Source: Prochilodus magdalenae
Lineage: Eukaryota > Chordata > Actinopteri > Characiformes > Prochilodontidae
Direction: 5' to 3'
Length of the DNA stretch: 64,000 bases
Assembly: GCA_024036415.1 (NCBI GenBank)
Contig: JAMWET010001276.1
Location: forward strand, 124,001-188,000
Made by a program: the position numbers and the translations under genes. The notes below the pieces were generated by a model. The model saw nothing but the letters and a program-made list of their open reading frames with translations. It ran no database searches and was not told the origin of the DNA. Shown here in pieces: positions 11,419-24,871 of this stretch; within the stretch, counting starts at the first letter, position 1, and the number at the start of each line of letters is the position of its first letter.

Positions 11419-14400
11419 GGGTGTTAGCATCATTAACATGCATGTTTGTTCCAGTTAAAGGAGCAGTGCGTAACCTCTAGTGGAGTGATTGTGCATTGCA
11501 ACCTTCTGAAACCCCGACCCACCCTTCTTTTCTCGAGAAACTGCAGTGGTCATCAGGTTTTTGCTGTTGCCTCAGTCCCTGTTCTGATTGTGTTTTACTT
11601 CATGTTTTTGCTTCTTTGATGGCAAGGAGTCACCCTCCTTTGCTTTTTCCTGTGTTTTTGTGCTAATAATAGCTGTTAATGTTAAGTGAGTGGGATCAGT
11701 ATTTCATGTTCTAAAATAATTAGCTGGCCATGAAGATTAATAAAGAACAATGTTACATCAAATGTTCTTTTACACTCAACCTTAGCTAGTTTAATGTACC
11801 TTTCTCTGTTCTCCCCTCCCTCTGTCTTTCACTCTCCCTCTTGTCAAGTATGTATACAAGAAGACTGGGTTGAGTGTCTTCACGTGTCCCCACCAGAGCA
11901 TATGAGTGGAGTGGTGGCGCAGATATTTCCGCTCCTCGCTTAAAGTATTTCTATAATCACTATGCTCCATGTTTTCTGTTTTCTGGTCTGTGCCTGCTCC
12001 TTGCTCATGGCACTCCTGATTATATATTATTAAACTAAATCTAGCTAAACATTTTGTGCTGCACATGTTAGATAGAAAACTTTGCATAGTAAACAGAAGC
12101 ACATTCTTTTAACATAGACTTATTTATTAGTCTTGCATAAAACAGATGTAGTCAGGAATGGGTTTTGTAGGGGGCGTGGTTTATGGCTCACGAACGGAGT
12201 GATCTTGAAACGGATTTGGGCCGAGAACACTACTGCTGGTTCAACTTTTTAAAAGCAGGTCCACCAAAATCTTGTCTGTCAGCTCCCTGCTCCACACCCA
12301 TTCTGGTATCCACTTCATGTATCAGGTTTTTTTTCAAATTACAAGCCCTCTGCTGGATCTTGTTATTGCTATTCTAAAGCAGTGGAGGCAGTCATTTTGA
12401 ATGTCATTGCCAGAATGTAAATGCTGCACCCTTAAGGTGAAAAAGGAACATATGAACAGAAACTGGTGAATAAGACACTGACTTTAGCCTCAGTTTTAAT
12501 GAGTTTTAATGCTGGTCGATTTTTTGATATGCAAAATTAACTACCTAGACAGTGTCTTACCTGGAGTTTTATGTACACACATAAATGGCCTATGGTAGAC
12601 ATTCCAACAATAATTCTCCAGCACTAGTAAAACAGTACTAGTAGTAAAAAATAAACCATCAGAAATACATGTAGATAAAATCACACAGCAATAATAAATA
12701 CAGTTAATAACAATTACCAAACAGTTCAAACATTTTGTCTAAGGTGTCTGTAATGTTTACAGATGAGGGTTATAGGAGCTTGTGAGCAAGATCACCAGGA
12801 GAAAGTCACCTACAGCTGGTGATTGTCAAGTGTAGTGGCTACGCAGCTCCTATTGCGAAAGGAGTTCAGTACACTCCTCTTGCAGTGAAGGTCAGAGCAG
12901 GAATGCATGGTGGAAGTTCCAGCTAACTTTCGTGAAAGAGTTGGGATGAGCAGGATGGAGGGCATGCTGTCTAATCCTGCCAGCAGGCAAATAGCTGGAA
13001 CACGCAAATGAGCATTTTGATATTTCCAGCTCAGTATGTGAGTAATACTGAAGCAAACAATTTCTGCACTCCACCACTCAATAGAGTGAGCAGACACCTG
13101 TCGCTGTGTCTCTCTATCCAAATCCACATTCACAGCCTAATTTATGATGCACAGCTGTAGCACAAAGTCTGTTGGCAGCTTCTGTTGACCTTTCAACTTT
13201 GGACAGTGTGAATTTTGGGGGTGGGGGGAGTTCATTTGAGTTTCTCTCTGGTTTCTCATTTATGCTTGCTCTGCAATATAAGCTGAATGCTGTATCACAT
13301 GTACTGCTAACTATGCTACCTCTTTTAAAAAAAAAAAAAAACAAACCCTAATGGTTAGATAGTGAGAGGGCTATTCTGGTCTGAGTGGTATGCCCTTGCT
13401 TGGAGCTGCAAAGAGTGCATGTTCTAGGAACATCCTAGGAGGCAAGAAGAGTTTGCCTCATGGTAACTTGTTCCCACCCTTTGTAGCTATCTGGAACAGC
13501 TGTGATGGGAAAGGGATCCGTCCACCATGGTCTTACTTTAGAAACATGGCTTTATCTTAGTGTCAGCTTTATTATGCCAGTATAACAAGTCTGCCAGTTT
13601 TGAATTTGGAAACAAGAGAACGTCAGTGCAATTTAGTAGGTTTCTTCCAATAAATGAAATTATCTACTGAAGTTGGCATGATAACCAGCTTGCCCCAGCT
13701 CGACCTGTCTCATTATTCCACACTGTACCTTGAGGAAAGACTGAGCGACTGTATAATGTTGAATAAGTCCAAGAAACAGAACAGTTCCAGCAGTGTTTTC
13801 TTATCTCTTCTCAATCACGCTAAAGATCCTGCTCCCATCTAGATCATTTAAGGACCAGTAGCTAATGAATGGAGAAGTAAATGCTCTCATGATCACTTGT
13901 GGCAGTTGACCATTATAATGACCACCTCTGCCCACTCTCAACAAGAATCATGTTTGGCAAATAAAAAGAAAAAAAGTTATATAGACGTAGAAGCAAAACA
14001 AGAGTTAACCTTGATGGTGTTTTCCACCACTGGAGATTTGGTTAATAATGCATCAAGTGTGATGCTAATTGTCTCGTCTAGATTGGTAAGAACTGGAGTG
14101 TAGGAGGATTGATGTGGTGCTTGCTGTTGTTCGGAGTATTAAATCAGCAGGTTGTGATCTTACAAATTGCTCCTTTTAACATTACATTAGATAGTTCTTA
14201 TTGACTGTATTCCAGAAAAGCAGTTTAGGTGACTCTTTATTCATAAGTTTTACAGGATTTGTAACTGCCTATAAATGAGTATTAGATTTTTCTGTAAACC
14301 TAACCCAGGTGGATTTTGTTCTATTTTCCATAGTTTGTTTATAGTGTTATCTTCATCAGCAGATTTGTACATGAAAAATTAAGAATATCTGCTTTGTCCT

Positions 14401-17400
14401 CCTGTAGAATGCCCAACTGGGTGTTTTTTTTAACCTTCACTGAAAAATGTGATATTTTATAAAAACGCTTTGTTATAAAACAGTAATTGAATGGTATTTG
14501 AATTTAAGGCCTCTTAGTATCAATAAAGATGAACATTAGTTCTTGGGAGCCATCATTCACTCCTTCCCTCCTTCCTAAATTAAACACAGACACATGGCGT
14601 ATTCTTGCAATCTTAACATATGGCGTCACACGTAGCAGCTATGTTTAGTCTTACGCACAACCCTACAGCTCTCTCAGTTGCCTAAGGAAAGGTGCAGAGG
14701 TATATGTGAGCGGTTGGATAGCAGATCAGCTTTCAGGAGTGAAAGGCCAGTGTGCCGCCATGGCAGCCTATAGCTCAGCTGCAGGGACATGTCATCAGCG
14801 TTCTGTCAGAGCGCACCCTCCTCCCCTCCCCTGAGGCGCCAGCCTGGTCTCCCCCATCCTATTGAGTTCACTCAGCGGGGAGAATGCATGTTTAAACATC
14901 GTCTTGGAAAATACAATCTTATAGTCAGTATTGCAGAACCCATTGTGAATAGCTTTTCTTGTGTATGTGTTTTTAAGTCACTCTTAGGAAATGAATGAGG
15001 GCTTTATTGTGTGTCGGTTTACATAAAGGGACTGTACACTAGTGCAAATATTTGACTATATGAATGAAAAGTGTTTTGTCTAGAATGAATTTAGGAAATC
15101 TGTTGCAGTCTAATGCAAATGTGAGCTTTGTGAGTGATTGTGCAGATCGCATTGAAAGCCTGACCTGGAAGCTGCCCTCAATTATACAAGCAATGCTTCC
15201 ATTCATTTTTACTTCACAACTCTATTATGTTTGTGGTTTTATGTTACTTGATGTAGAGCAGGATCTTGACAGCTGACCAGCTGGCCTGATAACCCATGAA
15301 GAACTGAAGCACTGCATATTATGCCTACACCGGTACTGCAAAAACAGTCTCTCTGCATGGCAAATCTGATGCTGAGGAAATACACTGCTTGTAGTGCAGA
15401 TGCAGGGAAAAAACTGGCCTCTGAAACTGTTGAAAAACACATACAGAATTAAATGCAGAATTGCTGGCTGCCCTTGCATGTTTTCCCATCATCCGTGCAC
15501 TTGAGTATCACAGTACAAATCTGCTACCAAATCCGGGCTTTAGCAGAGTTGGTGGTGCTCAGCTGACAGCGTTAGCAGAGTACACACAGACAGGAAACTG
15601 TCAAACCAGAGCTGGCAGTAGACAGCAGTCAGCTGAGCAGGAGCAGGCCCAGCTGAAGGGGGGGTGCAAGGCAGTCTGGCTGGTAAAAGAGGGCGGAGCA
15701 GTAGGAGGTGACTTGTGATTGTGGGCCATCCCCCTCGAGGTGCAAGGCTGAGGGAGTTCACAGAGTTCATCGCCCATAGATCTTTCTCTGTGTCTGCAGA
15801 ACAGTAGGTTTACTATGAACCCCGAGAGGAAGCATTTCATACAGTCATCCAGCTACTTAGACTTGAACATGGTTTTCTTTGGGGGATTTACCTATTAACA
15901 TAAGAGGTCTACATTTGTTTATCATAGTAAAAAGCTTGTGCTGAGACACATAATATGCTTGTGTATTCAGTTATTAGAGCCCCATTGCTTCTGACATTGC
16001 TTGTGTAACTTCTTGTCTGTGCTAGGCTGTGGTTATTGATAGAGATTAGGTTATTTTTAACTGAAATGTTATTTGACTGTTCTATTTCTAACTGAAAATT
16101 CAAATAGGCCTGTAATCAGAACAAGTTTAATTAAAGCCCAAGTAATAAAGTAGTTTGTAAAATGCTATTTCTGTCCAGGCAAAGAGGGTTGTTGTGGATG
16201 TGGTTCTTTTTTGTCCAATAACTTTATGTAAACTGCCCCATGCAAATGAGTGCATACCTTTTCAGAATATGCAAACATTTAAATTCCTACTTGGGTGTCA
16301 GTTAGGATTTCCAGGTTGGTACTGGGCAGCTTTAGGGAGGGGGGAACTGCGATCAAGTCTCTGCATGCCTATTATGCTTTATGTACACAGAATCAGTACT
16401 CTAACGGTTAACATTTGCAATGCAAATACAGAAGAACTTGGAATTCATTTGAATCATTTTATCAGATTTTTTTTGCTGACAGTTTCAAGCTTTCTCACTT
16501 ATCTTTAACGGTTGTGGTTTGTCTGTGTCCGGGCCAAAGAGATTGGGGTGGACCAAATGCCGGTATCACAAGGCAGCCAGGGGGCCACTGTAGTTCTGTT
16601 AAAGGAGGACACAGTTGCTGCGGTGTGGACACCTCCTATCTCTGCAGAGTGGGTACCTTTCAGAAGAAGAGAAAATCTTGTGGGTTTTTCACTGTTTTGC
16701 TCTAATTATCATGAAGCTGTTTGAAGTTGATATGAGCTCCCACTCTAGGAAAATGCCTACAGGGCTTAGAGGATGAGTCCTTTTTTTATTTTATCTATTA
16801 AATACAATCATAGAGATGGGAGATTCCCAGTGGAGAACAAGCAGAGGTGCTTTGTATTCTAGTTAAATGTTCTCTGTGCTAATCGATTTGCTTTATAAAT
16901 GATAAAATGAACTATTCTGAGAGATGCTAAACTATGGAACTCCATAGGAGCCACTGTGTTTGCAATTACTTGCAGTTTTGAACATGGTAGGCAGTTATTT
17001 ACGCCATTTTTTGTATGCAAATTCTGCCCTACAGAGATGTTTGATTATACAAGTCATTTTCCCATGTTACGTCCTAATATTTTTCTGCCTCACAGTTGCG
17101 ATGATAACCATGACTCACAACGGGCCATTCACGTTTCTGCCTGTTCTCTTTCTTTGAGTATTTTGTTCTTCCTTTCCTCATATTCTTCTGCTCTGCCATT
17201 CTAGGACAGAGCTGGCACACTAGACATTGTGCCTCTTCTGTATAGAGAACAGATGTTTAAGCCCTCACACAGCATATAGTGCATAATGTAGAATTCTTGA
17301 TAGCAGGAAATGAGTGTCTCTATAAATGGAATTACAGTGATTGGTTGTCAGTATGTTGCACTTGACTTAGCTCAGGCTGTCCTAGGTCTACTGACATAGA

Positions 17401-17920
17401 ACAAAAAAACAGGCATATGTCCGCCATGCCTGCAGACATGTTGGGCGGTGGTCTTGCTAGGAAATATATTAAGAGAATGGGGCTCTATATGTGCTCTGTG
17501 TCAATTCTTTGTGTATGGATAATGCTATCAGTTTCCATAGAGTATCGTTAGGATTTCAGCTTGTCCAAGATCACCACACTGCTTTTCTTATGCCTAACCC
17601 AGAGAGAGAAATGTCTCCCTGCTCACCTTTTTACACCTGCTTAGTATTCCCTTTGTCAACAGTAGGCATGCAGTGTATATGAATAATGTGTCCTCTGTTC
17701 TTGTACACTGCCCTCATAACTGCTGACTTGAATTATTCAGTCAGACACTGAAGCATGAACCTGGAATGGCATAGCTGTGCACAGAATAAAGCAGTGCTCC
17801 ACGCCGAGCTCTTTTCTAGATTACCATCACATCAGATGCAATCGTTTACTTTGCTTGTCTGATCAACTGAGCTTTGCAGGTTTGGAGGCTAATCACATAC
17901 ACTTAATAATGGTAAATATA
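11419..17920. other. Non-coding stretch
   Basis: No gene recognised. The segment near 11456-11480 ('AAAGGAGCAGTGCGTAACCT') recalls the start of a dispersed fish repeat, but I cannot bound it. An A tract of about 16 bp lies at 13325. Octamer motifs ATGCAAAT occur at 16240 and near 17016, and close variants occur near 15112 and 16420. Many 60-100-codon frames at 12.5-17 kb overlap on opposite strands and show no domain. Confidence 0.45.
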
Positions 17921-17950
17921 ATCTATTAGGTGTTAATCATCCTAATAGAT
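17921..17950. repeat. Perfect 10-bp inverted repeat
   Basis: ATCTATTAGG (17921-17930) and CCTAATAGAT (17941-17950) are exact reverse complements separated by 10 nt. It could form a short hairpin or be a dyad protein site. Confidence 0.7.
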
Positions 17951-18119
17951 CAGATGTTGTTTTTGACGCTGTTGTCATAGTTTAACTCGATAAACTTAGT
18001 CTCAACACTGTGTTTGTTGTTATTATTGTTCCGGCTGCACTGATGATCCTGTAATTATTCAGACGCTTCCGTTCCTCTTATTGATGTAGTTCTCTTAACG
18101 TTTTTTCCATTTTTATTAC

Positions 18120-18133
18120 TGCTGACGTCAGCA
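18120..18133. promoter_or_regulatory. Perfect C-MARE palindrome
   Basis: TGCTGACGTCAGCA is the exact 14-bp CRE-type Maf recognition element, recognised by large and small Maf proteins, often as dimers with CNC-bZIP factors. Its centre is also a CRE core. A random window of this size would rarely hold a given 14-mer. A HOX/PBX-like TGATTAAT follows at about 18152, which gives the segment about 17990-18200 an enhancer-like look. Confidence 0.55.
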
Positions 18134-18199
18134 TGCCACAGGAGTTTGCTGGTGATTAATGTCAATAAAGAGGAAGTACGGTGCTGCTATTTTTGCTTC

Positions 18200-21100
18200 T
18201 GCACATCTGGGTACCAAAATTGTTGGTTTTTCTTCCCTTTTACTGAATATTTGCAACATTGAATTACATTTTTTTTAATCCTCCGTGTGAATCATGGTTA
18301 AATTATTTTTACACTAGACGATGAGACATCCCACTGTCTGTTACATGTCACAACTTCCTTGTTCTGTAACAGAAATGCTCTGTCCAACCTAAAGAAATGT
18401 AGTTATAGGATAAGAAAACGATATTGGAAGTTGAACAAATATTAATGACATGTTCAAGTGTGTTCTACACCCAGACCTTAATCATTGTTCTGGCCAGTTC
18501 ACTGGCAGTGATATAAATTTCAGTGGCATTTACTTTCCTGCAATGGCCTGTTCTTGCTGTTACCTTTGCTTTACAAGTGCAAGGGGATTTTATTTACTGC
18601 TTTTTCTTCTTTATTTTCATAGTTTCACCTCACTCGCCTGAGACCAGGACACTTTCCTTTAAACTGCATGTCATGGAACGTCAGTATCGGAAGGTGAACA
18701 CAAAGTACGAACCAGCCATGCATAGCTAATGGAGGGCTTGTACACTTTGCTTTTGCCTCGTGAGAGAAACCATTACATGAGACTGTTTCCCCTCATGAGG
18801 CAGAATTGAAACTAGATTTCATTGAGATTAAATGAGTTTCTTTTTGACCCCTTGACTGAAGAGTTTAATTAATCTGACTGGGAGATCTAGAATTGGCCTA
18901 ATTATGTGACCTACTAGTGTGGTTCCATAGAAGTTAATAAATATATATAATAAATAAACCTTTGTTATTGTTGTTGTTGTTATTATTTTACCCCAGCCAT
19001 GAAATACGCTATTCTGTTTTGCATGATCTTCAGTGATTAAAATTGCATTTATGCAGATACATGACTCCCACAGGAAGTTCTTGTAGTAGAGCATGAGATA
19101 AGCAGGCTTTCTGTCCTACCAGGAAATGTTTACTATCTGTTTTAGATGTGTCATAAATGGTGATGGCTCATGCTGATAATTAGGCATTTCAAGAGTGAGA
19201 AGCTTTAACAGTTCAAATGTATTTCCTTCTGTTGTATAACCACAGGCTCAGAGTGTCAGTTGGACACCATGTTATCCTAGCAAGTTTTTGTAATAAATAA
19301 TAACCCACTAAAAAGTTGCACTTGTTAGTGCTCCTCTGTGCTGTCAACCTCAGGTTGTGTTTTGTGGCTTGTTGGTCTGAAATGTTGTACTATTCTTCTG
19401 CGGTCGAGTGAGCAACAGATATTTGTAGAGTACACTGCATGAGGGGAGGGGGGATTTTATACTGACTGTTGCTAAATTACTCACTTTTTCCTGGGTAGTA
19501 AAGGGACCCCCCCCCCCCCCAACTGCTTGCATGGGTGTGTATTACATACTTGGCTAGATCCCAGAGCTTCATTTGAATACAGTGCTGTAGTTTCCAACCA
19601 TGTTTTACATGAGATACCTGATACTCTGTTTCTGGATAGAGAAAACTAACCTTACTACAGCTATAGTAAGAGGCAAGATGTGTCGGCAGTCATTCATGTT
19701 TTATGCATTTTTTCAGGCAGCATAAAGACTACAGAACAGCTCCATTTGTTGTATACCTCTTTAGGAGAGTATGAAATTCAAATGAACATGATGGTAGGAG
19801 AAATATGGTATGCTGAAGCTCTGGAGCAGATGTAATAAGCTGAAACTATGCCTTAAGGCTAATGACCCCCTTGTGTTCCCTCCTTGTGGTGCCTGTCTCT
19901 TCAGGTCATTTGGAATTCAGCTGTTATAGGACACTATACAGATTTGAATTTGACCCTGAAGCATGTTTGGGGTACTCTATGAATGAACCATAGAGTAACC
20001 AAGCGGGGTTGTCATCATAGTTAGGGTTAGTTACTTTAATCAGTGTAATGTCATAGCAGAAAACTAAAGTATCAGTACTGTCAGATGACATTTTGTTTAA
20101 TCTAGGTCCAGCTCAATGGTGTTTCCAAACAACTACTTGAGTGCTCACTCTCAGTACTACCCTCAAAAGGGATATGTGCATGTCATAATTAAATAAGGTG
20201 GAAAGATTTAAAATTTTAAAAGAGTGCAATTTTCAGACTTCAAGCATTGCAATTTTATTAGTAACCAATATAGTCGGCAATGTTTCCTTAACAAATTGAG
20301 CTGGGAAAATGACTACACGGGGACAAAATGGTGATCTAAAGTATAATAATATAAATAATAATAATAACTAGTATAAAATATGCTGGTCTGATGCTTGGCC
20401 AAAACACAGTGCTGTGGCCACATGCATAAAGTGTTTTGCGTAAGGTATTAGTCTTAAGGGGGAAAAAAACCTGTCAAATTTAAACGAAAACCTTGCTGCC
20501 AAACGGAGGTGCTAATCCTAATAGAAAATGAGGTGCTAAGTGTAATTTGAGTCTCAAAGTCAATTATGTTTGTAGTTTGTTTCAAAAGATCTAAAATGTC
20601 TGGTGTTTGATTAGTAACAAACAGATTAATAGGTTTTGTAGTTTCCCTTTTACAATAGATGTCTCATTTTTTTAAGGGGCAAGTTGTGTCTGATTTTATA
20701 TGCCTCACCTAGATAGTCAAAAGTCTTTGATTTTTATTTTCAGTTAATTTTAGCTGGTTTACTAAATTGATGTCCAAGTTCGTGTTCCATGGCAATCTTA
20801 GTGGTCCAGGTTCAAGTCCATGAATTATCTAGCTCAATGTAAATGTTGATCAGGATTGGGGACAGAGATTGCAATATTGAATACAAACGTTGTACTTCAT
20901 TGCTGTCCTTCCCTAACACAGTTCCCTAACACAGTTGAGTGAATCAAGGTCAGACTCTTCATCTGTATGTTGCTCAGCAGTTGTAACTGGATATTGTTTG
21001 CCATTTTTGTTATTTATTCTTTAACTTGTTTTTTTTTTTTTTTGGAAAGGGGTGATTTTTCTTAAATCACAGGAAAAAGGGTGGTAGCCTTTAACTAATA

Positions 21101-22990
21101 ACAGTATCATAATTAATGATAACTAATAACTAAAAATAACTAATAACTGTAGCATATTTTTTTCCCGGTTTTAGGATAAAGTTTAGCTTAAGGCAGTGAT
21201 AAATAAGCCCCTAATTCTTCTAAAATTTGTCAGGCTCTAAAGAGTTAACAGAAGTTCGAAATAAGGAAACAAATGCCAATATAAAGGATGCATGTTTGAC
21301 CTATGTAAAGTCTGTCCTGCTGTATTAAATAATTTTTATTTCCTGTGTCATTTTTGCCTCTGTGAATGGACTTGAATCACACCCAAGAATAGGGGCTCAT
21401 CTTGAGCTTGCCATGACGTTTAGGCCATGGCTTGTGACCAATCACACGGCCCACGATTGCCACACAATGATCACCCTGTTCGTTCCATTCCAGTGAGAAT
21501 TCGGTTGTGAATCCAGCTGACTGAAATGGAGAGTACATGTCAGCTGTATATGTGTGTGAGAGTGCACGAGTGTGTGACACCCGAGAGTTTGGTGGCAGCT
21601 GTCTGTGGAGGCTCAGTCAGTCCTCAAATGGAATGAAAGCAGGGGATGTACTTGCCATGACCGAGGGGCACCTGCTTTGTCATGTCGTTTCTCACGTAGA
21701 GGAAAGAGGAAAAAAGCCACTCGCGAAAGTCCTGTACCGTCCCGACTCATCACCTGCTCACTACCTTTAGAGAAAGCTTGGCGATCTGTAATTAAACTAA
21801 AAAAGAAGCTGATTGCAGTCCTCAGTTGACCTACTACATGTTTACTGAGCACAGACTCTGTGTCTCTTCTTTATCGCTGGATGAGAGCCAGCATTCCTTG
21901 AAGTGGTGGCTTTAATCAGGCATAGTATTAATGTGTAACATAGCAATCAGCCATAGTAAAACAGGCTGACAGGGAGTGCCTGAGCTTTATGTCCAGGTGA
22001 GCTCTCTCTCATGTGTCTGCGCTGAGCCATTTATTGACTTTCCCTCTCTTGTAGTTTCACCACCAGCTCTAAGCAATTGTGCAAATCTCAGTTTTCCACC
22101 AAGATGTCAGGATGTTTTGTGCTGAAATTCAATGATGGTGTATGATGCTGTATTGCTGTTAGGCAATAATAGATCAGTAATATTAGATCAGCAGATCTAA
22201 AGACAAATTGAAAGGTTTTGTTCCAGATCTAGCAGGTAGTATCACAGAATTGCGTTTAACACAACATTAAACATCAAAAGTGTAAATATGTAAAGCTTTT
22301 TATTTGTTCAGATAAGTGGTTTTGTGATGTGTTGTCCTTCACCTCCTTTGCCTCCTTGTACCTATTTTTGTGTATGGTTATTTGGGAACCTTTCAGAATA
22401 ACGGTTTGATTTTAAATGTGACTGTAATATGATGGATAGAACATCTTAAGCTGTAATATAAAACATTATTATGAGTAAGCCTACCACTCTCCCTATCTGC
22501 AAGCTTCTTCATTTCCTTCTCACAGCCGAAATAGACAATAAGAACTGATTTTCTATTCAGCACTCTTTAGAATGCCTGCACGTCCCTCGCAAAACGGCAT
22601 AGCATACATATGTTGGGTGAACCCGAGAGCAGCACAGGGATCCTCCAGGAGTCTGAAGAGCGATCAACACTCTGGACCTTCTTGGCCCTTCTTGTGCCCA
22701 CAGGCCACTCATAACCCCCGTCCCACAGACAATCATCTGTCTATTGCACAGCTCCTTCCCACAGGAGCTCATCTTCCTCTCAGCTATTTTTAGTCTCTTC
22801 CTTCGCTACTTTTCCCCCTTTGTCAGTGATCTGATTTTCCCCCATTTGCTGCTGTCTGACTGTCCAAATACGTCTTATTTTTCCCCCTCCCCCAAGGACT
22901 TGTTCTTTGTGCATCTGCATGTTTTTCATGCAAGTTAAAAGAATGTAATACAACGATGCACTAAAGCTCCCACTCAGCAGTTGATACCGA
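18200..22990. other. Non-coding stretch with small repeats
   Basis: No gene supported. Contents include a poly-C run of 14 at 19507-19520, an AAT-rich run near 20341-20370, and an exact 13-bp tandem duplication TTCCCTAACACAG at 20909-20934. A T tract lies near 21029. Frames at 21537-21852 open on both strands are mutual shadows. Confidence 0.45.
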
Positions 22991-23003
22991 TCTGTGTTTG
23001 CAG

Positions 23004-23042
23004 AAAGGCATCTGCATCAACACACCGTGTGACTCTGTCAGG
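23004..23042 (+). other. Possible 39-nt micro-exon
   Basis: An acceptor GTGTTTGCAG ends at 23003, and a donor AGG|GTAAGC starts at 23043. The 39 nt between them are open in phase 0 (KGICINTPCDSVR) and in one other phase. Both splice signals fit the consensus well. Pseudo-exons with this quality are common in vertebrate introns, and I do not recognise the peptide. Confidence 0.2.
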
Positions 23043-24821
23043 GTAAGCAAGTTCATTTGGTCATTTGAGGTACCAGTCTCCCCTCTTTTTATCCAGTTGT
23101 GGACTGGCTGCACTCCAGCACAGTGCTTACCGAGGCAGCATTCGCGTCCTGGACGTCTGTTTATAAATCTGCACAAAGCGGTATCTGTTGCGGCTTTTTG
23201 TGCTTGTGTGAGGTTCTGTTTGGACTTACTCAATGAAACCAATGAAACCTTCATTTCTGGGTTAAAAAAACAGTCTTGTGTCCTCTGGCTTGATGAAACT
23301 TGGTAATATTTAATTAACTGACAGACATTTAAACTTAAGTTTAACGTCACCGGATTTGTACCAGTAGGCTAAGTATAATGCTGCAATGTATTAGCAGTAT
23401 TGTGCTTCATGTAAAAATAGAGTTGACTAAGCAGTAATAAACCATGCATATCCTTTCTGAGATTCCACTTAGGAAAACTTACAAGGTGTAAGGAACCAGT
23501 AGGTTTAATGCCTTTGTTAATGTTTAATACTGCTTTTCTCCTGTCATTTATTAATTTATTTAATGTTTTAATTGAGACAACCTTACCTGCGTTAGATGGT
23601 GGTGGTGTCCACGTAACCAGTGTTCTTGTGTAAACATTGGTAGCATATTCTCGTAATATGAAACTCTGCCAGGTAACAACTACAAATTCCACATTGACAT
23701 TTGTCCTAGTTGTGTGGCTAGGAGTGCCTTAAACTGAATTTGATTTATTACCCGCCCCCCCACCTTCTTGATTTTGAAATTGCGTCAGTTTTCTGCAGTA
23801 CATCGTCACTGGTGACACCTAGGATGTTCTCTTCTGAGATTGCTGAATTGTTCTGGCCTGCCTTTTGTTGGTGTTGAGCCAACAGTAGGGCAAGATTCCA
23901 AACTGCACAGCATATCCAAGAAGTAATTAAGTGTGTCAACCTTCTGCAAGTCTCAACGGTGTCAGAGATGTTGAAGTAACAGCCTCATGTTAACTCTGCC
24001 CTCTGCGAGTTATGCAGTAAGCTGCTCTCAGCAGTTTAGCTGCATAATTAGCTAGATGCACACTCACAAATGGTGCAATTATACAGTTCTGACTTTCAAT
24101 GCCATGATTCATTAGCAAGGGCTTTTTTGTGTCTGACTTGTGTGTCTGATGTTATTTCACTTTGGGCTATTCCAAAGTCATACCAAGCACTTGACCCATT
24201 TCAGTGAACCTTTTATCAGAAAACAAAGACGGAACTACGTGAACAAACGACTAATCTGGGAAGACAGGATTTTCGGGGCTTCGTGACATAACTGTGACAT
24301 TCTCAGATTTCACACAGTCGCCGAGCAACTGGTGGGCTGCTGCCAGCCTGGTTTGAGTCATGTGAAGCTTAAGTCACCTGACTCGCGTAGGGGTATTGTT
24401 GCTGAGGCTGGTCTGAAGACCCACTGACATTTAACCGTAAAAAAGCAGCCAGGCCACGTCAGTTGTATGTGGGATCATGGAACAAAAAGTACTTTCTCCT
24501 ATTCCTTCTCCTCTAGGCCTTCGTCAGTGGTCACAGGACACTGCCCACAAGACACTGTTTGCTGGATAGTTTTGGTTGGTTGACTATTCTCATTCCAGCA
24601 CTGGCACAGAGGTGTTTTTAAAAATGTCAGGGTGATGGAGAGCTTACAAATTTTACAGAGAAAAAGCTGAACTACAGTGCACTGTCAGTGTACATATTCT
24701 GCATCAGAACAATGAACAAACACACTGCAGTCGGTCTTTGTATGAGGTGCTTGCTGTTTTGCTCTCCCTCTGCAGTAGTTTATGAAGCCCAGAGAGGGCC
24801 TACTTTTCCCCTCACTCCTAG

Positions 24822-24871
24822 AAGCTTATCTTGTGTTTAATGCTGTTGTGAACCCTGTTGACCACTTGTAG
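24822..24871 (+). other. Possible 50-nt exon with stops in all frames
   Basis: The segment is bounded by a strong acceptor (CCCCTCACTCCTAG, ending 24821) and a strong donor (TAG|GTAAGA, 24872). All three frames contain a stop codon. If spliced, it could only be a non-coding, terminal-coding or poison exon. It may equally be a decoy pair. Confidence 0.2.

Noticed and set aside
11456..12180. Possible dispersed repeat starting AAAGGAGCAGTGCGTAACCT
   Set aside because: Resembles a common fish repeat start, but I could find neither a second copy in the window nor an end.
17645..17670. miR-204/211-like start TTCCCTTTGTCA
   Set aside because: Only the first 12 nt agree with the mature miRNA. The rest differs, and no complementary star arm or hairpin is present.
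20024..20040. Telomere-like GTTAGGGTTAG
   Set aside because: Fewer than two units, so not an interstitial telomeric array.
20800..20825. B-box-like GGTTCAAGTCC suggesting a tRNA gene or SINE
   Set aside because: No A box at the right distance, no cloverleaf and no SINE body.
22961..23350. 129-codon minus-strand and 102-codon plus-strand frames
   Set aside because: They overlap in opposite directions, with no domain; at least one must be chance, and neither has a start context or splice link.
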